Source: JACVRW01 sp963846505
GTDB lineage: Bacteria > Actinomycetota > Thermoleophilia > Solirubrobacterales > Thermoleophilaceae
Direction: 5' to 3'
DNA: 64,000 nt
Assembly: GCA_963846505.1 (NCBI GenBank)
Contig: CAWJWD010000004.1
Location: 620,001 to 684,000, forward strand
Shown: piece after piece, positions 26,275 through 34,489 of the stretch
Position numbering within the stretch: the first letter of the stretch is position 1
Layout of the letters: each line of letters opens with the position of its first letter
Position numbers and translations under genes: made by a program
The notes under the pieces: generated by a model
Databases searched by the model: none
Seen by the model: only the letters and a program-made list of their open reading frames with translations
Told to the model about the DNA's origin: nothing

Positions 26275-26970
26275 GTGGCTCTGTCTAAACCTTCGGTGAT
26301 CGATCTGACCGCCCCGCTGTCGCCCCAGACGGTGCTCTGGCCCGGCCTGCCGCCCGTGCGGGCCGAAGGACTGTTCCAGCTCGAGCGCGACGGCTTCTAC
26401 GCCCGCGTGCTGACGCTGCCCGAACACTCCGGCACCCACCTCGACGCCCCCGCCCACTTCGTCGCCGACGGTGCGCGCGTGGAGCAGCTGCCGGCCGAGC
26501 GGCTGGTGGCCCCCTGCGCGGTGCTCGACGTGCGCGAGCAGTGCGCGGCCGACCCGGACTTCGCGTTGGAACGCGAGGACCTGGAGCGGCTGGAGGCGCG
26601 CGACGGGACGATCGAGCCGGGCAGCGCGGTGCTGCTGCTGACCGGCTGGGACGCACGCGCGGGCAGCACGGCCGCCTGGTTCGGTCCCGAGGCACCGGCA
26701 CGGCTGAGCTTCCCGGGCTTCGGGCACTCGGCGGCGGAGGTGCTGATCGAGCGCGGAGCCGTGGGCATCGGCGTGGACACGCCGGGCGTCGATCGCGGCG
26801 CGGATCCGAGCAATCCGGTGCACAACACGACGTTGCCGGCGGGTCTGTGGCACCTCGAAGGTCTCGTCGGCTTGGACGCGCTGCCGGCGCGCGGCGCGTT
26901 GCTGGTGGTGGGCGCGCTGAAGCTCGTGGGTGGGTCCGGCACGCCGGCCCGCGTGCTGGCGTTGCTCTAG
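26275..26970 (+). CDS. Cyclase / arylformamidase (kynurenine formamidase-like) family hydrolase
   Basis: A 231-residue metal-dependent hydrolase of the Cyclase family. The signature HSGTHLDAPAHF is intact, followed by LLLTGWD, and VGIGVDTPGVDRG with PVHNTTLPAG near the C-terminus. KynB, in this family, hydrolyses N-formyl-kynurenine, but no other tryptophan-catabolism gene is in the window, so the substrate is open. The start is GTG at 26275, divergent from lon. RpiA follows 38 bp downstream on the same strand. Confidence 0.82.
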   Translation: MALSKPSVIDLTAPLSPQTVLWPGLPPVRAEGLFQLERDGFYARVLTLPEHSGTHLDAPAHFVADGARVEQLPAERLVAPCAVLDVREQCAADPDFALEREDLERLEARDGTIEPGSAVLLLTGWDARAGSTAAWFGPEAPARLSFPGFGHSAAEVLIERGAVGIGVDTPGVDRGADPSNPVHNTTLPAGLWHLEGLVGLDALPARGALLVVGALKLVGGSGTPARVLALL

Positions 26971-27008
26971 TCGGGCGCGCCGTCGGACGGCCATGGGATG
27001 CTCCGCGC

Positions 27009-27767
27009 GTGGAGGCCGTGGACCCGACGGACGCAGCGGCAGGCGGACGCGCCCCGGACGCCGCATCGAGCGCGAAGCGCCCCGACGACGTCGCGCGGGC
27101 GGCGGCGGCAGCAGCGGCGCTCGACCTGGTGCAGGCGGGCATGACGATCGGACTCGGCTCCGGGCGTGCGGTCTTCAAGCTCGTCGAGCTGCTCGGGGCA
27201 CGAGGCGAACCGGTGCGCGCGGCCGTCGCCTCCGAGGCCACGCGCGAGCGAGCGCTGGCCGCCGGCATCGAGATCGTGGAGCTCGACGGGACCGTCGAGC
27301 TCGATCTGGCGCTCGACGGCGCCGACGAGGTCGATCCCGAGCTGCGGCTGATCAAGGGCGGCGGCGGGGCGCTGCTGCGCGAGAAGATCGTCATCAGCGC
27401 CGCCCGGCGGTTCGTGGTCGTCGCCGAGACGCCAAAGCTCGTGCCGCGGCTGGGCAGCGGCTTTCGCCTTCCCGTCGAGGTCGTGCGCTTCGCCTGGCGC
27501 GACACGCGCCGCCGGATCGAGCGGCTGCTGCCCGACACCGTGCTGCGCACCGGCCCGGACGGCGAGCCGTACCGCACCGACGAGGGGCACCTGATCCTCG
27601 ACTGTGCGCTCCCGCAGAACGCCGAGCTCGAACGGCTCGCGATCGACCTGGAGCTGGTTCCGGGCGTCGTCGAACACGGCCTGTTCCTCGGCCTCGCCGA
27701 ACGAGCGCTGCTCGGCCGCCCCGACGGCGGCGTCGACGTGCTCGGTCCGCTCGTCCGGGACTCATAG
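27009..27767 (+). CDS. rpiA: Ribose-5-phosphate isomerase A
   Basis: Interconverts ribose-5-phosphate and ribulose-5-phosphate in the pentose phosphate pathway. The 252-residue protein has the family motifs GLGSGRAVFKLVELLG (phosphate loop, GLGSGSTA in most), DLALDGADEVDPELRLIKGG with the catalytic Asp and Lys region GGGALLREKIV, and VEHGLFLGLA near the C-terminus. The first ~25 residues are an unusual Ala/Asp-rich extension. The start is GTG at 27009. Its stop overlaps that of convergent cpaB by 6 bp. Confidence 0.92.
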   Translation: MEAVDPTDAAAGGRAPDAASSAKRPDDVARAAAAAAALDLVQAGMTIGLGSGRAVFKLVELLGARGEPVRAAVASEATRERALAAGIEIVELDGTVELDLALDGADEVDPELRLIKGGGGALLREKIVISAARRFVVVAETPKLVPRLGSGFRLPVEVVRFAWRDTRRRIERLLPDTVLRTGPDGEPYRTDEGHLILDCALPQNAELERLAIDLELVPGVVEHGLFLGLAERALLGRPDGGVDVLGPLVRDS

Positions 27768-28469
27768 CGCGCCGGCTCCGACCTCGACCGCTCCCGTACG
27801 CCGACGGTCGCCGGCTGGCCGCAGCAGCAGGCGCACCTCCCGAGCGAAGCTCTGCGCCGCCGTGAGATAGACCGCCTGGCGCGTGCTCACGCGCAGCGTC
27901 ACGACCGTGTCGCCGCTCGCGCCCTCGATCGTCGCCTCCGAGTCGAGCGGCTGCGCGCCGGCCCTGAGAGCGAGCAGCTCGACGTCCTCCAGCGCCATCA
28001 CCGTGCTGCCGCCGCCACCGCTCTCCCGTGACACGAGCACGTCCACACGCGCACCCGGCGCCGCTGTCGCGAGCGCCTCGCCCCCGGCCGCCGTCACCTC
28101 CATCGCCCGCTCGCCGGGCCGTAGCGTCAGCCCGCCAGCGCCGCCCGCGCGCTCGCCGAGCAACGTCGCCGTCAGCACCGTCTGAGCCGGCACCGCCACG
28201 GCCGTCCTCCGAGCGGGACCGGCCGCTCCGGGACCGACCGCGTCCGGCGGGACGAAGCGCGCCGGGATCCGGCGTACCGCGACCGCGTTCGCCTGGAGCG
28301 GCTCGTCGGGCTGCAGGTCCCGGACGGCGACCAGCACGGGCACGAGCGGTCCGACCCTCGCCTCGACCGCGGCCGTGCGCTGGTAGACCTGCGACGCGGC
28401 GAGCCCACCGCTCGCGAGCGAGAGCGCGAGCAGCACGAGCCCGCGGCGACGGCTGCGCGCGGTCGTCAT
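27762..28469 (-). CDS. cpaB: Flp pilus assembly protein CpaB (RcpC)
   Basis: A 235-residue protein with an N-terminal membrane helix (GLVLLALSLASGGLAASQVY), then a SAF domain (VPVLVAVRDLQPDEPLQANA) and an RcpC/CpaB-type C-terminal region (GARVDVLVSRESGGG, later TVVTLRVSTRQAVYLTAAQS). CpaB/RcpC is a periplasmic/outer component of the Tad pilus. It is the third gene of an operon with a response regulator and a kinase (4-bp overlaps), which suggests that pilus assembly is controlled by that two-component system. Confidence 0.8.
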   Translation of the reverse strand: MTTARSRRRGLVLLALSLASGGLAASQVYQRTAAVEARVGPLVPVLVAVRDLQPDEPLQANAVAVRRIPARFVPPDAVGPGAAGPARRTAVAVPAQTVLTATLLGERAGGAGGLTLRPGERAMEVTAAGGEALATAAPGARVDVLVSRESGGGGSTVMALEDVELLALRAGAQPLDSEATIEGASGDTVVTLRVSTRQAVYLTAAQSFAREVRLLLRPAGDRRRTGAVEVGAGAL

Positions 28470-29284
28470 GAGGGGCGCCCCGGTCGGCCGCTGCTGGGGA
28501 GCCGACCGCCACCCGGGGACCGGCCGCCACCGGCGCGCCGAGGCTCTCGTGCCTCGGCGCGCCCGGACTCGGAGCCGCCGGCCTCACCGAGCGGCAGCTC
28601 CAGCGCCGCGGTGAACTCGTCGGGCGCGTGTGTGACGGCCAGCGAGCCGCCGGCCTCGCGCGCGGCATCGCCGGCGATCCCGAGCCCGAGGCCCCGCCCT
28701 TGCCTCCCAGCGCCGCTTCCAGCCCGCCGCGATCCGTTGCGGATCTCGACCCGCACGGCATCCGGCGAGCGCGATCCGCGCACGTCGACCGGCCCGGTGC
28801 CGTGCTCGGCCGCGTTCGAGACGAGGTTGGCGAGGGCACTCGCGAGGGCGCTGCGCTGCGCCGGCAGGCCCACCCGCCCGGCATCCCAGCGAAACCGAAG
28901 CGGACGGCCTGCGGCCCGCAGCGACGGCTCCCAGCCAGCCAGCGCGCCACCGACGAAGCCCTTCAGGTCACGCCGCTCCTCCCCCTCCGCCGAAGGGTGC
29001 TCCGCAGCGGCTCGGCCACGCCGGGCGGCCGTCAAGGCCCCCAGGGCGCGTCGCATGCGCTCCAGCTCGACCTCCAGCGCCCAGACGTGGCGCCGGGCCG
29101 AGCGGTCGCGGCGCATGCGCTCGCAGGCGAGCAGCAGGACGGTGGCGGGCCCGCGGAGCTCGTGCTCCGCCCGGGCTACGGCCTCGAGGCGGCGGCGCGC
29201 GCGGAGCAGCTCGCGCAGCGCCGCCGCCGCGACGCCCCAGCCGGCCAGGGCGACCAGCGTCGTGATGGCGACCGAGCCGCTCAT
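28466..29284 (-). CDS. Sensor histidine kinase
   Basis: A 272-residue kinase with one N-terminal membrane helix (ITTLVALAGWGVAAAALREL), so it has almost no extracellular sensor. The H-box AEHELRGPATVLLLACERM holds the phospho-accepting His; the ATPase domain has NLVSNAAEHG (N box) and GRGLGLGIAGDAA (G box). The last ~40 residues are Arg/Gly/Pro/Ser-rich low complexity. It overlaps the response regulator upstream and cpaB downstream by 4 bp each, and is the regulator's expected partner. Confidence 0.85.
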   Translation of the reverse strand: MSGSVAITTLVALAGWGVAAAALRELLRARRRLEAVARAEHELRGPATVLLLACERMRRDRSARRHVWALEVELERMRRALGALTAARRGRAAAEHPSAEGEERRDLKGFVGGALAGWEPSLRAAGRPLRFRWDAGRVGLPAQRSALASALANLVSNAAEHGTGPVDVRGSRSPDAVRVEIRNGSRRAGSGAGRQGRGLGLGIAGDAAREAGGSLAVTHAPDEFTAALELPLGEAGGSESGRAEAREPRRAGGGRSPGGGRLPSSGRPGRPS

Positions 29285-29991
29285 GGCGTGTCCGTGAGCC
29301 GGTAGCCGATCCCGCGCACGTTGAGCACCCAGAGGCGCCCGTCGCCGCCGCCGAGCTTCTTGCGCAGCCGGCAGGCATGGGCGTCCAAGGTGCGCGTCTC
29401 CCCCGGCGCCCTGAACCCCCAGACGTCGCGCAGCAGGTCGCGCTTGCTGCAGACCCGGAACGGGTCCTCGGCGAGCGCCAGCAGCAGGCCGAACTCCTTC
29501 GCCGACAGGTCCAGCGGCTCGCCGCGCATGCGAGCGATGCGGCCGGCCGGGTCGATCGTCAGATCGCCGACGCGCATCGCACCGCGCAAGGGCCGCCGCG
29601 CCGCGCGCCGCAGCACGGCGTCGATGCGGGCGACCAGCTCGGGGTACGAGAACGGCTTGGAGACATGGTCGTCGGCGCCGCGCTGGAGGCTGCGGGTGCG
29701 GTCGACCTCCGCCCCGCGGCCGCTGAGCACGATCACCGGGATGCCCGGATCGATCCGCGAGGCCAGCCCGTCCGAGGCGCGCACGCGATCGAGCACGTCG
29801 AGGCCGTGGCCGTCGCCGAGCAACAGGTCCAGCAGCACGAGGCTGGGGCTGCGCACCTCGATCGCACGCAGACCCTCCCCCGCCCCGTCCGCGGTCCAGA
29901 CGACGAACGAGTCCGCGGCGAGGTGCTCCGCCAGGAACGTGCGCGTGCCGGGGTCGTCGTCGACCACCAGCACCGAGTGCGAGGGCTTCAT
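29281..29991 (-). CDS. OmpR-family response regulator
   Basis: A 236-residue regulator. The receiver domain has acidic DDD near residue 12, phospho-acceptor Asp in LVLLDLLLGDGHG, Thr/Ser site IVLSGRG, and Lys in SKPFSY. The C-terminal winged helix includes LDLSAKEFGLLLALAEDPFR and LDAHACRLRKKLGGGDGRLW then GIGYRL. It is first in an operon with its kinase and CpaB. The shared pilus element lies directly upstream, 24 nt from the ATG, so this regulator is the obvious candidate to bind that element; this is inference. Confidence 0.9.
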   Translation of the reverse strand: MKPSHSVLVVDDDPGTRTFLAEHLAADSFVVWTADGAGEGLRAIEVRSPSLVLLDLLLGDGHGLDVLDRVRASDGLASRIDPGIPVIVLSGRGAEVDRTRSLQRGADDHVSKPFSYPELVARIDAVLRRAARRPLRGAMRVGDLTIDPAGRIARMRGEPLDLSAKEFGLLLALAEDPFRVCSKRDLLRDVWGFRAPGETRTLDAHACRLRKKLGGGDGRLWVLNVRGIGYRLTDTP

Positions 29992-30030
29992 GCCCCTATG
30001 AGTCGCGAGCGGCGAAAGTTCGCCCCCCCT
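29992..30030 (-). promoter_or_regulatory. Shared pilus-gene element, copy C (before the response regulator)
   Basis: On the + strand GAGTCGCGAGCGGCGAAAG then TTCGCCCCCCC occupies about 29999-30027. The minus-strand core GGCGAACTTTCGCC is an almost perfect palindrome. GAACTT ends 24 nt before the ATG at 29991, identical to copies A and B. After the ATG, AAGCCCTCG resembles GAGCCCTCC after the GTG in copy A. Confidence 0.6.
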
Positions 30031-30043
30031 TGGGGCGAAGAAA

Positions 30044-30532
30044 TCAGCGAGCGCCGAGGACGTTCAGCACGATCGCGGCCGCCGGCGCCAGCAGCAGCGT
30101 CGCGCCATGGCGCGGATCGCGCGGCGAGCGCCGCTGCTCGCGCAGCACGATCGCCGCCCATGGCCGGCCGCCGTCGAGCGACGGCGCCAGCTCGGCGGCC
30201 AGCTCGCGCGGCACCCAGCCGAGCTGCCGCTCGCCCGCGAGCACCGCGATCGCGTTCGGGTCGTGCTCGTTGGCCGCGTCGCGCCGCAGCCCCAGTGGCC
30301 GACCGGGGGCGGCGGCGTCGGAGACCAACGCATCGGCATGGTGGCCGGCCGCCCCCGCCGCTGCCGCGATCCGCAGCCCGCGCACCTCCAGCTCCGGCGC
30401 GTCACGAGCGAGGTAGCGCCCCGAAGCGGGATCGACGAGCTGGTAGCCGGCGACCCAGACCTCGCCACCCTCGTCGGGGTACCAGTAGCGCTCGCTCCAC
30501 TCCACGTCGACCACGACCGTCGTCTCAGCCAT
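30044..30532 (-). CDS. HIRAN-domain protein
   Basis: A 162-residue protein starting MAETTVVVDVEWSERYWYPD. The central part matches the HIRAN domain: PLGLRRDAANEHDPNAIAV, then LAGERQLGWVPRELAAELA. HIRAN domains bind single-stranded or 3' DNA ends, mostly inside helicases and nucleases; here the domain stands alone. The N-terminal ~60 residues look like a small beta domain and the C-terminus ends in a hydrophobic Ala/Leu/Val stretch. It lies immediately upstream of the response-regulator element on the same strand, and diverges from the next gene. Confidence 0.65.
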   Translation of the reverse strand: MAETTVVVDVEWSERYWYPDEGGEVWVAGYQLVDPASGRYLARDAPELEVRGLRIAAAAGAAGHHADALVSDAAAPGRPLGLRRDAANEHDPNAIAVLAGERQLGWVPRELAAELAPSLDGGRPWAAIVLREQRRSPRDPRHGATLLLAPAAAIVLNVLGAR

Positions 30533-30634
30533 CGTGGCTCCGAGCGTAGGCCGTCCGGCTGCAAAGGTCGTTGCAAGTCGTCCGCTGGCGAAGGATTCGA
30601 GCTTATGATGCCGACGCTCCGGCCGAGGGTCGGA

Positions 30635-31105
30635 ATGAGACCCATGGATACGACTCGTCGCGGAAACTACGAATCCGGCTCGGACTACGTGCTCGAGTAC
30701 GGAGAGCTGCGCTTCACCTTCAACGAGCGCGACTTCACCGAGCGCGTCGAGCAGGCCGGCATGAAGCTCGGCTTCGTCGACGGCCAGCTCGAGGACCACG
30801 AGCGCGAGGACCTCGTCAACCTCGCCGTCAACGGCGAGGTCAGCGAGCCCCACTCCGAGCTCGGCGAGCACATCCACGAGTGCTGGGGCGATCTCCAGGG
30901 CCCCTCCGAGCGCTCGCTCGTGCACTGGCTGCGGCGCCTGGTCTTCCGCGGCGCCTGGCTCGACCAGCGCGTGATGGAGGGTGAGCTGGAGATCGTCTTC
31001 AACGAGACGGACAACTCCTTCGGCTACGCCCAACCGGACCGCAACTACGAGCTGATCGAGCTCTCGCCCGAGCCCAGCTGGCGCCGCGTCGCCTACCGCC
31101 GCTAG
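30635..31105 (+). CDS. Conserved-looking acidic protein, unknown function
   Basis: A 156-residue soluble protein, rich in Glu, Asp and Trp, with no signal or membrane span. Recognisable segments are DYVLEYGELRFTFNERDFTE, DHEREDLVNLAVNGEVSEPH and HECWGDLQGPSERSLVHWLR. I do not recognise a family. ATG 30635 has GAGGG 5 nt upstream; ATG 30644 is a second choice. Codon use is fully typical of the host. It is divergent from the HIRAN gene and convergent with the Rho-like gene. Confidence 0.6.
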   Translation: MRPMDTTRRGNYESGSDYVLEYGELRFTFNERDFTERVEQAGMKLGFVDGQLEDHEREDLVNLAVNGEVSEPHSELGEHIHECWGDLQGPSERSLVHWLRRLVFRGAWLDQRVMEGELEIVFNETDNSFGYAQPDRNYELIELSPEPSWRRVAYRR

Positions 31106-31120
31106 GCGGTTGCCGGCGCC

Positions 31121-32365
31121 CTAGAGCCGGTCCGCGCGCAGCGTGCCGCTGGCCGCCGCGTCGATCGCCGGCGCCGTCGCCCCGGCCTCCGGCGTGGCGA
31201 ACTTCACCCAGCTGGTCGCCCAGCGCAGCGGCTCGGTGGCGTCCCCCACCGCCGCGACGACCGTCAGCGACGCTCCCGCCTCGGTCGCGCGGGCCGCGCC
31301 GAAGACGCGCCGTGCCACCGCAGCCGGAAGACTGGCGAGCGAGTCGACGATCACCGCCGCGTCCTCGCCACGCTCGACGCGCCGCTTGGCACGCTCGACC
31401 GCGAGCTCGGCGGCCTGGCCCAGCGCGTCCGGCGACAGCTCGAAGCTGCCGCCGCTGACCGTCGCGCTCCCGGCGGCCTCGCGCCACTCGGCGACCTCTT
31501 CCGGGCGTACGCCCGCGAGCACGACGTAGACCTCGATCGCCGGCTCGCCGGCGAGCGAGCCGGCCAGCTCGCGCAGCAACGTGGTGGCACCGGCACCCGG
31601 AGGACCGGCGACGGCGACGCGCGAGCCACGACCGAGCGGCACGGCGTCCAGCACCGCCGGGGCCTTCAGGCGCTTGCTCGGGAAGACCGGCACCAGATCC
31701 TCGAAGCGCGGCCGCTCCTCGGGCGGCTCGGCGTCGCGGCCGTTGACCGTGTCGACGCGGATCAGCGACGCGTGGCGCTCGTTGCGACGCGGCGGGCGCA
31801 CCGGCCCGCCGACCTCGTCGCCGGCGCGCAGCTCGCAGCGGCGGATCTGCGCCGGGGAGATGTAGGCCTCCTCCTCGTCCGAGCGCACGAAGCCGCTGCC
31901 GTTGGGCAGCACGTCCAGCACGCCGGTGACGAGCCGCTCGTCGGAGATCTCGTCCTCGACGACCTCCGGCTCCTCCTCGACGACGTCGGATTCGCGCTCG
32001 CGCTCGGGCTCCGGCTCCGGCTCGTCGGCGGACGTCTCCTCGCCCGCACCGCGACGGCCGCGACCACCGCGGCGGCGGCGCCGGCGGGTCGGCGCCTCGA
32101 GGGCCTCCTCCGCGGGCACCTCGTCCGGCTCGTCGTCGTCCGCGTCCTCGGCTGCCGGCGCGGCCTCGGCGTCAGCCTCGGCTGGGGCCTCGTCGTCGGA
32201 CGCGGCGACGGCGCCGTCGCCGTTCTCGCCCTGCGTTCCGAGGATGGCGTCGACCAGCTGCGCCTTGCGCAGCCGCCGGTAGCCCTCCAGGCCCAGCTCC
32301 GACGCGATCGCGTGGAGGTCGGCGAGTGGACTGCTTTCGAGTTCCTTGCGCTGGAGCACGGTCAT
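31121..32365 (-). CDS. Rho-factor-like protein with defective P-loop
   Basis: A 414-residue relative of transcription terminator Rho. It has a Rho_N-like N-terminus (LESSPLADLHAIASELGLEG, LRKAQLVDAIL), an acidic then Arg-rich linker, and the RNA-binding cold-shock-like domain (GVLDVLPNGSGFVRSDEEEA, YISPAQIRRCELRAGDEVGG, RPPRRNERHASLIRVDTVNG). The ATPase domain is short and altered: the Walker A loop is GPPGAGATTLL, with Ala where Lys is essential, and the domain ends early without the R-loop/Q-loop order of Rho. It is therefore unlikely to be an active translocase and may bind RNA or modulate true Rho, which is not in this window. ATG 32365 is used; upstream TTG is less likely. Confidence 0.75.
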   Translation of the reverse strand: MTVLQRKELESSPLADLHAIASELGLEGYRRLRKAQLVDAILGTQGENGDGAVAASDDEAPAEADAEAAPAAEDADDDEPDEVPAEEALEAPTRRRRRRGGRGRRGAGEETSADEPEPEPERERESDVVEEEPEVVEDEISDERLVTGVLDVLPNGSGFVRSDEEEAYISPAQIRRCELRAGDEVGGPVRPPRRNERHASLIRVDTVNGRDAEPPEERPRFEDLVPVFPSKRLKAPAVLDAVPLGRGSRVAVAGPPGAGATTLLRELAGSLAGEPAIEVYVVLAGVRPEEVAEWREAAGSATVSGGSFELSPDALGQAAELAVERAKRRVERGEDAAVIVDSLASLPAAVARRVFGAARATEAGASLTVVAAVGDATEPLRWATSWVKFATPEAGATAPAIDAAASGTLRADRL

Positions 32366-32414
32366 GGCGGGCGCCAACCCTAGCGGCCAGCGGGGGCGGA
32401 AGCGGCCGGCGCCC

Positions 32415-33260
32415 TCACGCGACCTCGCGCACCGCGTCCAGCACCAGCTCCATCAGCCGCGCCAGCGTCACGTCGACGCTGTCGTTGGCGATCACCTCCA
32501 CCCCCTGCGCGAGCGCCTGGGCGACGAGGTGGTCCTGCACGGCCCGGATGTCGTCGAAGCTCGCCAGGTAGCGCTCCGCCGGGCGCGTGCTGCGGCGATG
32601 CGAGAAGTGCCCGCGGTGCAGCTCGGCGTCGTCGACTGCCAGCAGCGCCTCGACCGCCACGCAGCGTCCGCGCAGCTCGGTGCTCAGCGCCCCGGGCTGC
32701 ACGTGCACCCCCTCGACGATCACCGGCTTGGCCTCGGCCGCCGCCCGCTCGACGATCGCGTCGATGGCGATCGCCACGCGGCCGGCCTGCTCGCGATAGC
32801 CCGGCACGCCGCCGGCGTCGAACGCGGACGAGTGCACCGAGCGCATCGCCTCCGGGGTGAAGAATGCGCGCAGCACCTGGCGCACGACGTCGGTCGCGAT
32901 CACCCGGGTGATGCCCAGGCGCGCGGCGAGCATCGTGGCGACCGTCGACTTGCCGACGCCCGTGGTGCCGCCGATCAGCACCACCAGCGGCCGCTCGAGC
33001 CGGTCGAGCCGCCGCCAGTCGCGGTAGCGGCGCACCGCGACGGCGCCCTCCTCGCTGGCGAGCACGTCCTCGCAGAGGGCGTGCAGCGCGGCGACGCCGA
33101 TCTCGCGCTCGCCGCGCTCGGCCAGCAGCGCCTCGACCCTGCGCGCGAGCGCGAACGAGCGCTCGGGGGACAGGCCGGTCGCCTGCAGCGACTGGGCCAG
33201 CAGGCCCTTCGAATAGGGCAGGCCGTGGCCCTTGTGGACGACGATCGTCTCAGCGGGCAT
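32415..33260 (-). CDS. 2-phosphoglycerate kinase
   Basis: A 281-residue kinase. An ATP-cone-like N-terminus (IVVHKGHGLPYSKGLLAQSL, then ERSFALARRVEALL) precedes the P-loop kinase core with Walker A VLIGGTTGVGKSTVATMLA, and later VIVEGVHVQPGAL and FDDIRAVQDHLV. This layout matches archaeal 2-phosphoglycerate kinase, which makes 2,3-bisphosphoglycerate for cyclic 2,3-diphosphoglycerate synthesis. The adjacent, 11-bp-overlapping gene encodes the second enzyme of that pathway, which strengthens the assignment. Confidence 0.8.
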   Translation of the reverse strand: MPAETIVVHKGHGLPYSKGLLAQSLQATGLSPERSFALARRVEALLAERGEREIGVAALHALCEDVLASEEGAVAVRRYRDWRRLDRLERPLVVLIGGTTGVGKSTVATMLAARLGITRVIATDVVRQVLRAFFTPEAMRSVHSSAFDAGGVPGYREQAGRVAIAIDAIVERAAAEAKPVIVEGVHVQPGALSTELRGRCVAVEALLAVDDAELHRGHFSHRRSTRPAERYLASFDDIRAVQDHLVAQALAQGVEVIANDSVDVTLARLMELVLDAVREVA

Positions 33261-34482
33261 CGCGATGGAGGTCGAGCAGGGCGTCGTCGAGCCCGACGGG
33301 TCGGTTGCGCACCAGGATCACGCGCACGCCCTCGTCGCGGGCGCGTCGGGCGACGGTGTCGATGCCGGCGGCCTTGAGCTCGGTCAGCCAGACGTCGCAG
33401 CCTGCGGCGACGGCGCGGTCGAGGTCGGCCGCGAGCGCGCCACGGCGGGCGAGGTTGGTCGAGACGAACGCCGGCTCGACCCCTTCGCAACGCTCGGCGC
33501 CGGTCGTGAACAGCGCGACGCGGGCGTCCGCCGGCACCGGCTCGGCAGGCTCCGGCCGGAGCGTGAAGCGCGGCGCGTCCGGCGGCGCCGCGGTCGCCAG
33601 CTCGTGGGCAACCACGAGGTCTGCGTGCAGCAGCCGGTAGCGCGCCAGCGGCTCGGGCTCGCCGGGGCCGACCACGCACAGCGTCCGGCCCACCTGCACC
33701 GGTGGGATGCAGGCGCCCGAGCCCTCGAAGATCAGCACCCCAGGCTCCAGCGACGCCGCCAGGGCGGCGCCCGCGGACACGTTCGAGAACACCGGCTCGC
33801 CCGCCAGGCCGCCCCCCACGCGGCGGCAGCCGACGCTGCGCACCCCGGCCAGCACCGCGTCCTCGAGGTAGTCCGAGGCCGCGTGGCGCCCGGCGTCGGC
33901 GAGTGCGAGCAGGTCGTCGAGCGTGGTGTCGGGCTGCGCCAGCTGCGGCTGCGCCGGCCCGCCCCGCCCCATGCTCACGATCACCGGGTCGTGCTCGGCC
34001 AGCAGCCGCGCCCAGTGGCCGGCGAGCGCCGTCTTGCCCGTGCGCTTGCCGCTGCCGATCACCGCCAGCGTCGGCCCCTCGAAGGGGACGGGCTCGTAGC
34101 GCGGCGCCGTCAACCGCAACCCGGGCGACTCGTAGGCGAGACCGAGGTGCAGCGCCAGCGCGGCCAGCTCGAGCTTCGCGGCCGCCGGCAGCACCGGCTC
34201 GTCGGCGAGCTCGACCACCGCCACGGCGCCCGGGGCGAGCGCGCGCAGGCCCTCCTCGGCGCCGTCGGCGTGCACCGGACGCCCGTAGATCTCGTCGAGC
34301 GGCCCGACGGGCAGCTTCTCCTCTCCCCCGCAGAACACCAGCCCGGCGACCGACCGCTCGCGCTCGATTGACGCCAGCGCGTCGCACACCGCCGGCGGAT
34401 GGTGCTCGCCGTCGATCAAGACGATGACCGGACCCTCGACCACGACGGCATTGTGGCCGTCCGCCGAGGATCTCGCACTCAC
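33250..34482 (-). CDS. Cyclic 2,3-diphosphoglycerate synthetase
   Basis: A 410-residue ATP-dependent enzyme that closes 2,3-bisphosphoglycerate into cyclic 2,3-diphosphoglycerate, a thermoprotectant and phosphate store in thermophilic methanogens. The sequence begins VIVLIDGEHHPPAVCDALAS, contains VAGLVFCGGEEKLP, the P-loop VIGSGKRTGKTALAGHWARL, MGRGGPAQPQ, EGSGACIPPVQVGRTLCVVG, and ends with VILVRNRPVGLDDALLDL. These blocks and the overall length fit the archaeal enzyme family. The start is GTG at 34482, 7 nt after the stop of a small membrane-protein ORF. The 2-phosphoglycerate kinase gene overlaps downstream. Confidence 0.82.
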   Translation of the reverse strand: MSARSSADGHNAVVVEGPVIVLIDGEHHPPAVCDALASIERERSVAGLVFCGGEEKLPVGPLDEIYGRPVHADGAEEGLRALAPGAVAVVELADEPVLPAAAKLELAALALHLGLAYESPGLRLTAPRYEPVPFEGPTLAVIGSGKRTGKTALAGHWARLLAEHDPVIVSMGRGGPAQPQLAQPDTTLDDLLALADAGRHAASDYLEDAVLAGVRSVGCRRVGGGLAGEPVFSNVSAGAALAASLEPGVLIFEGSGACIPPVQVGRTLCVVGPGEPEPLARYRLLHADLVVAHELATAAPPDAPRFTLRPEPAEPVPADARVALFTTGAERCEGVEPAFVSTNLARRGALAADLDRAVAAGCDVWLTELKAAGIDTVARRARDEGVRVILVRNRPVGLDDALLDLHRDAR

Positions 34483-34489
34483 TCGAGCG

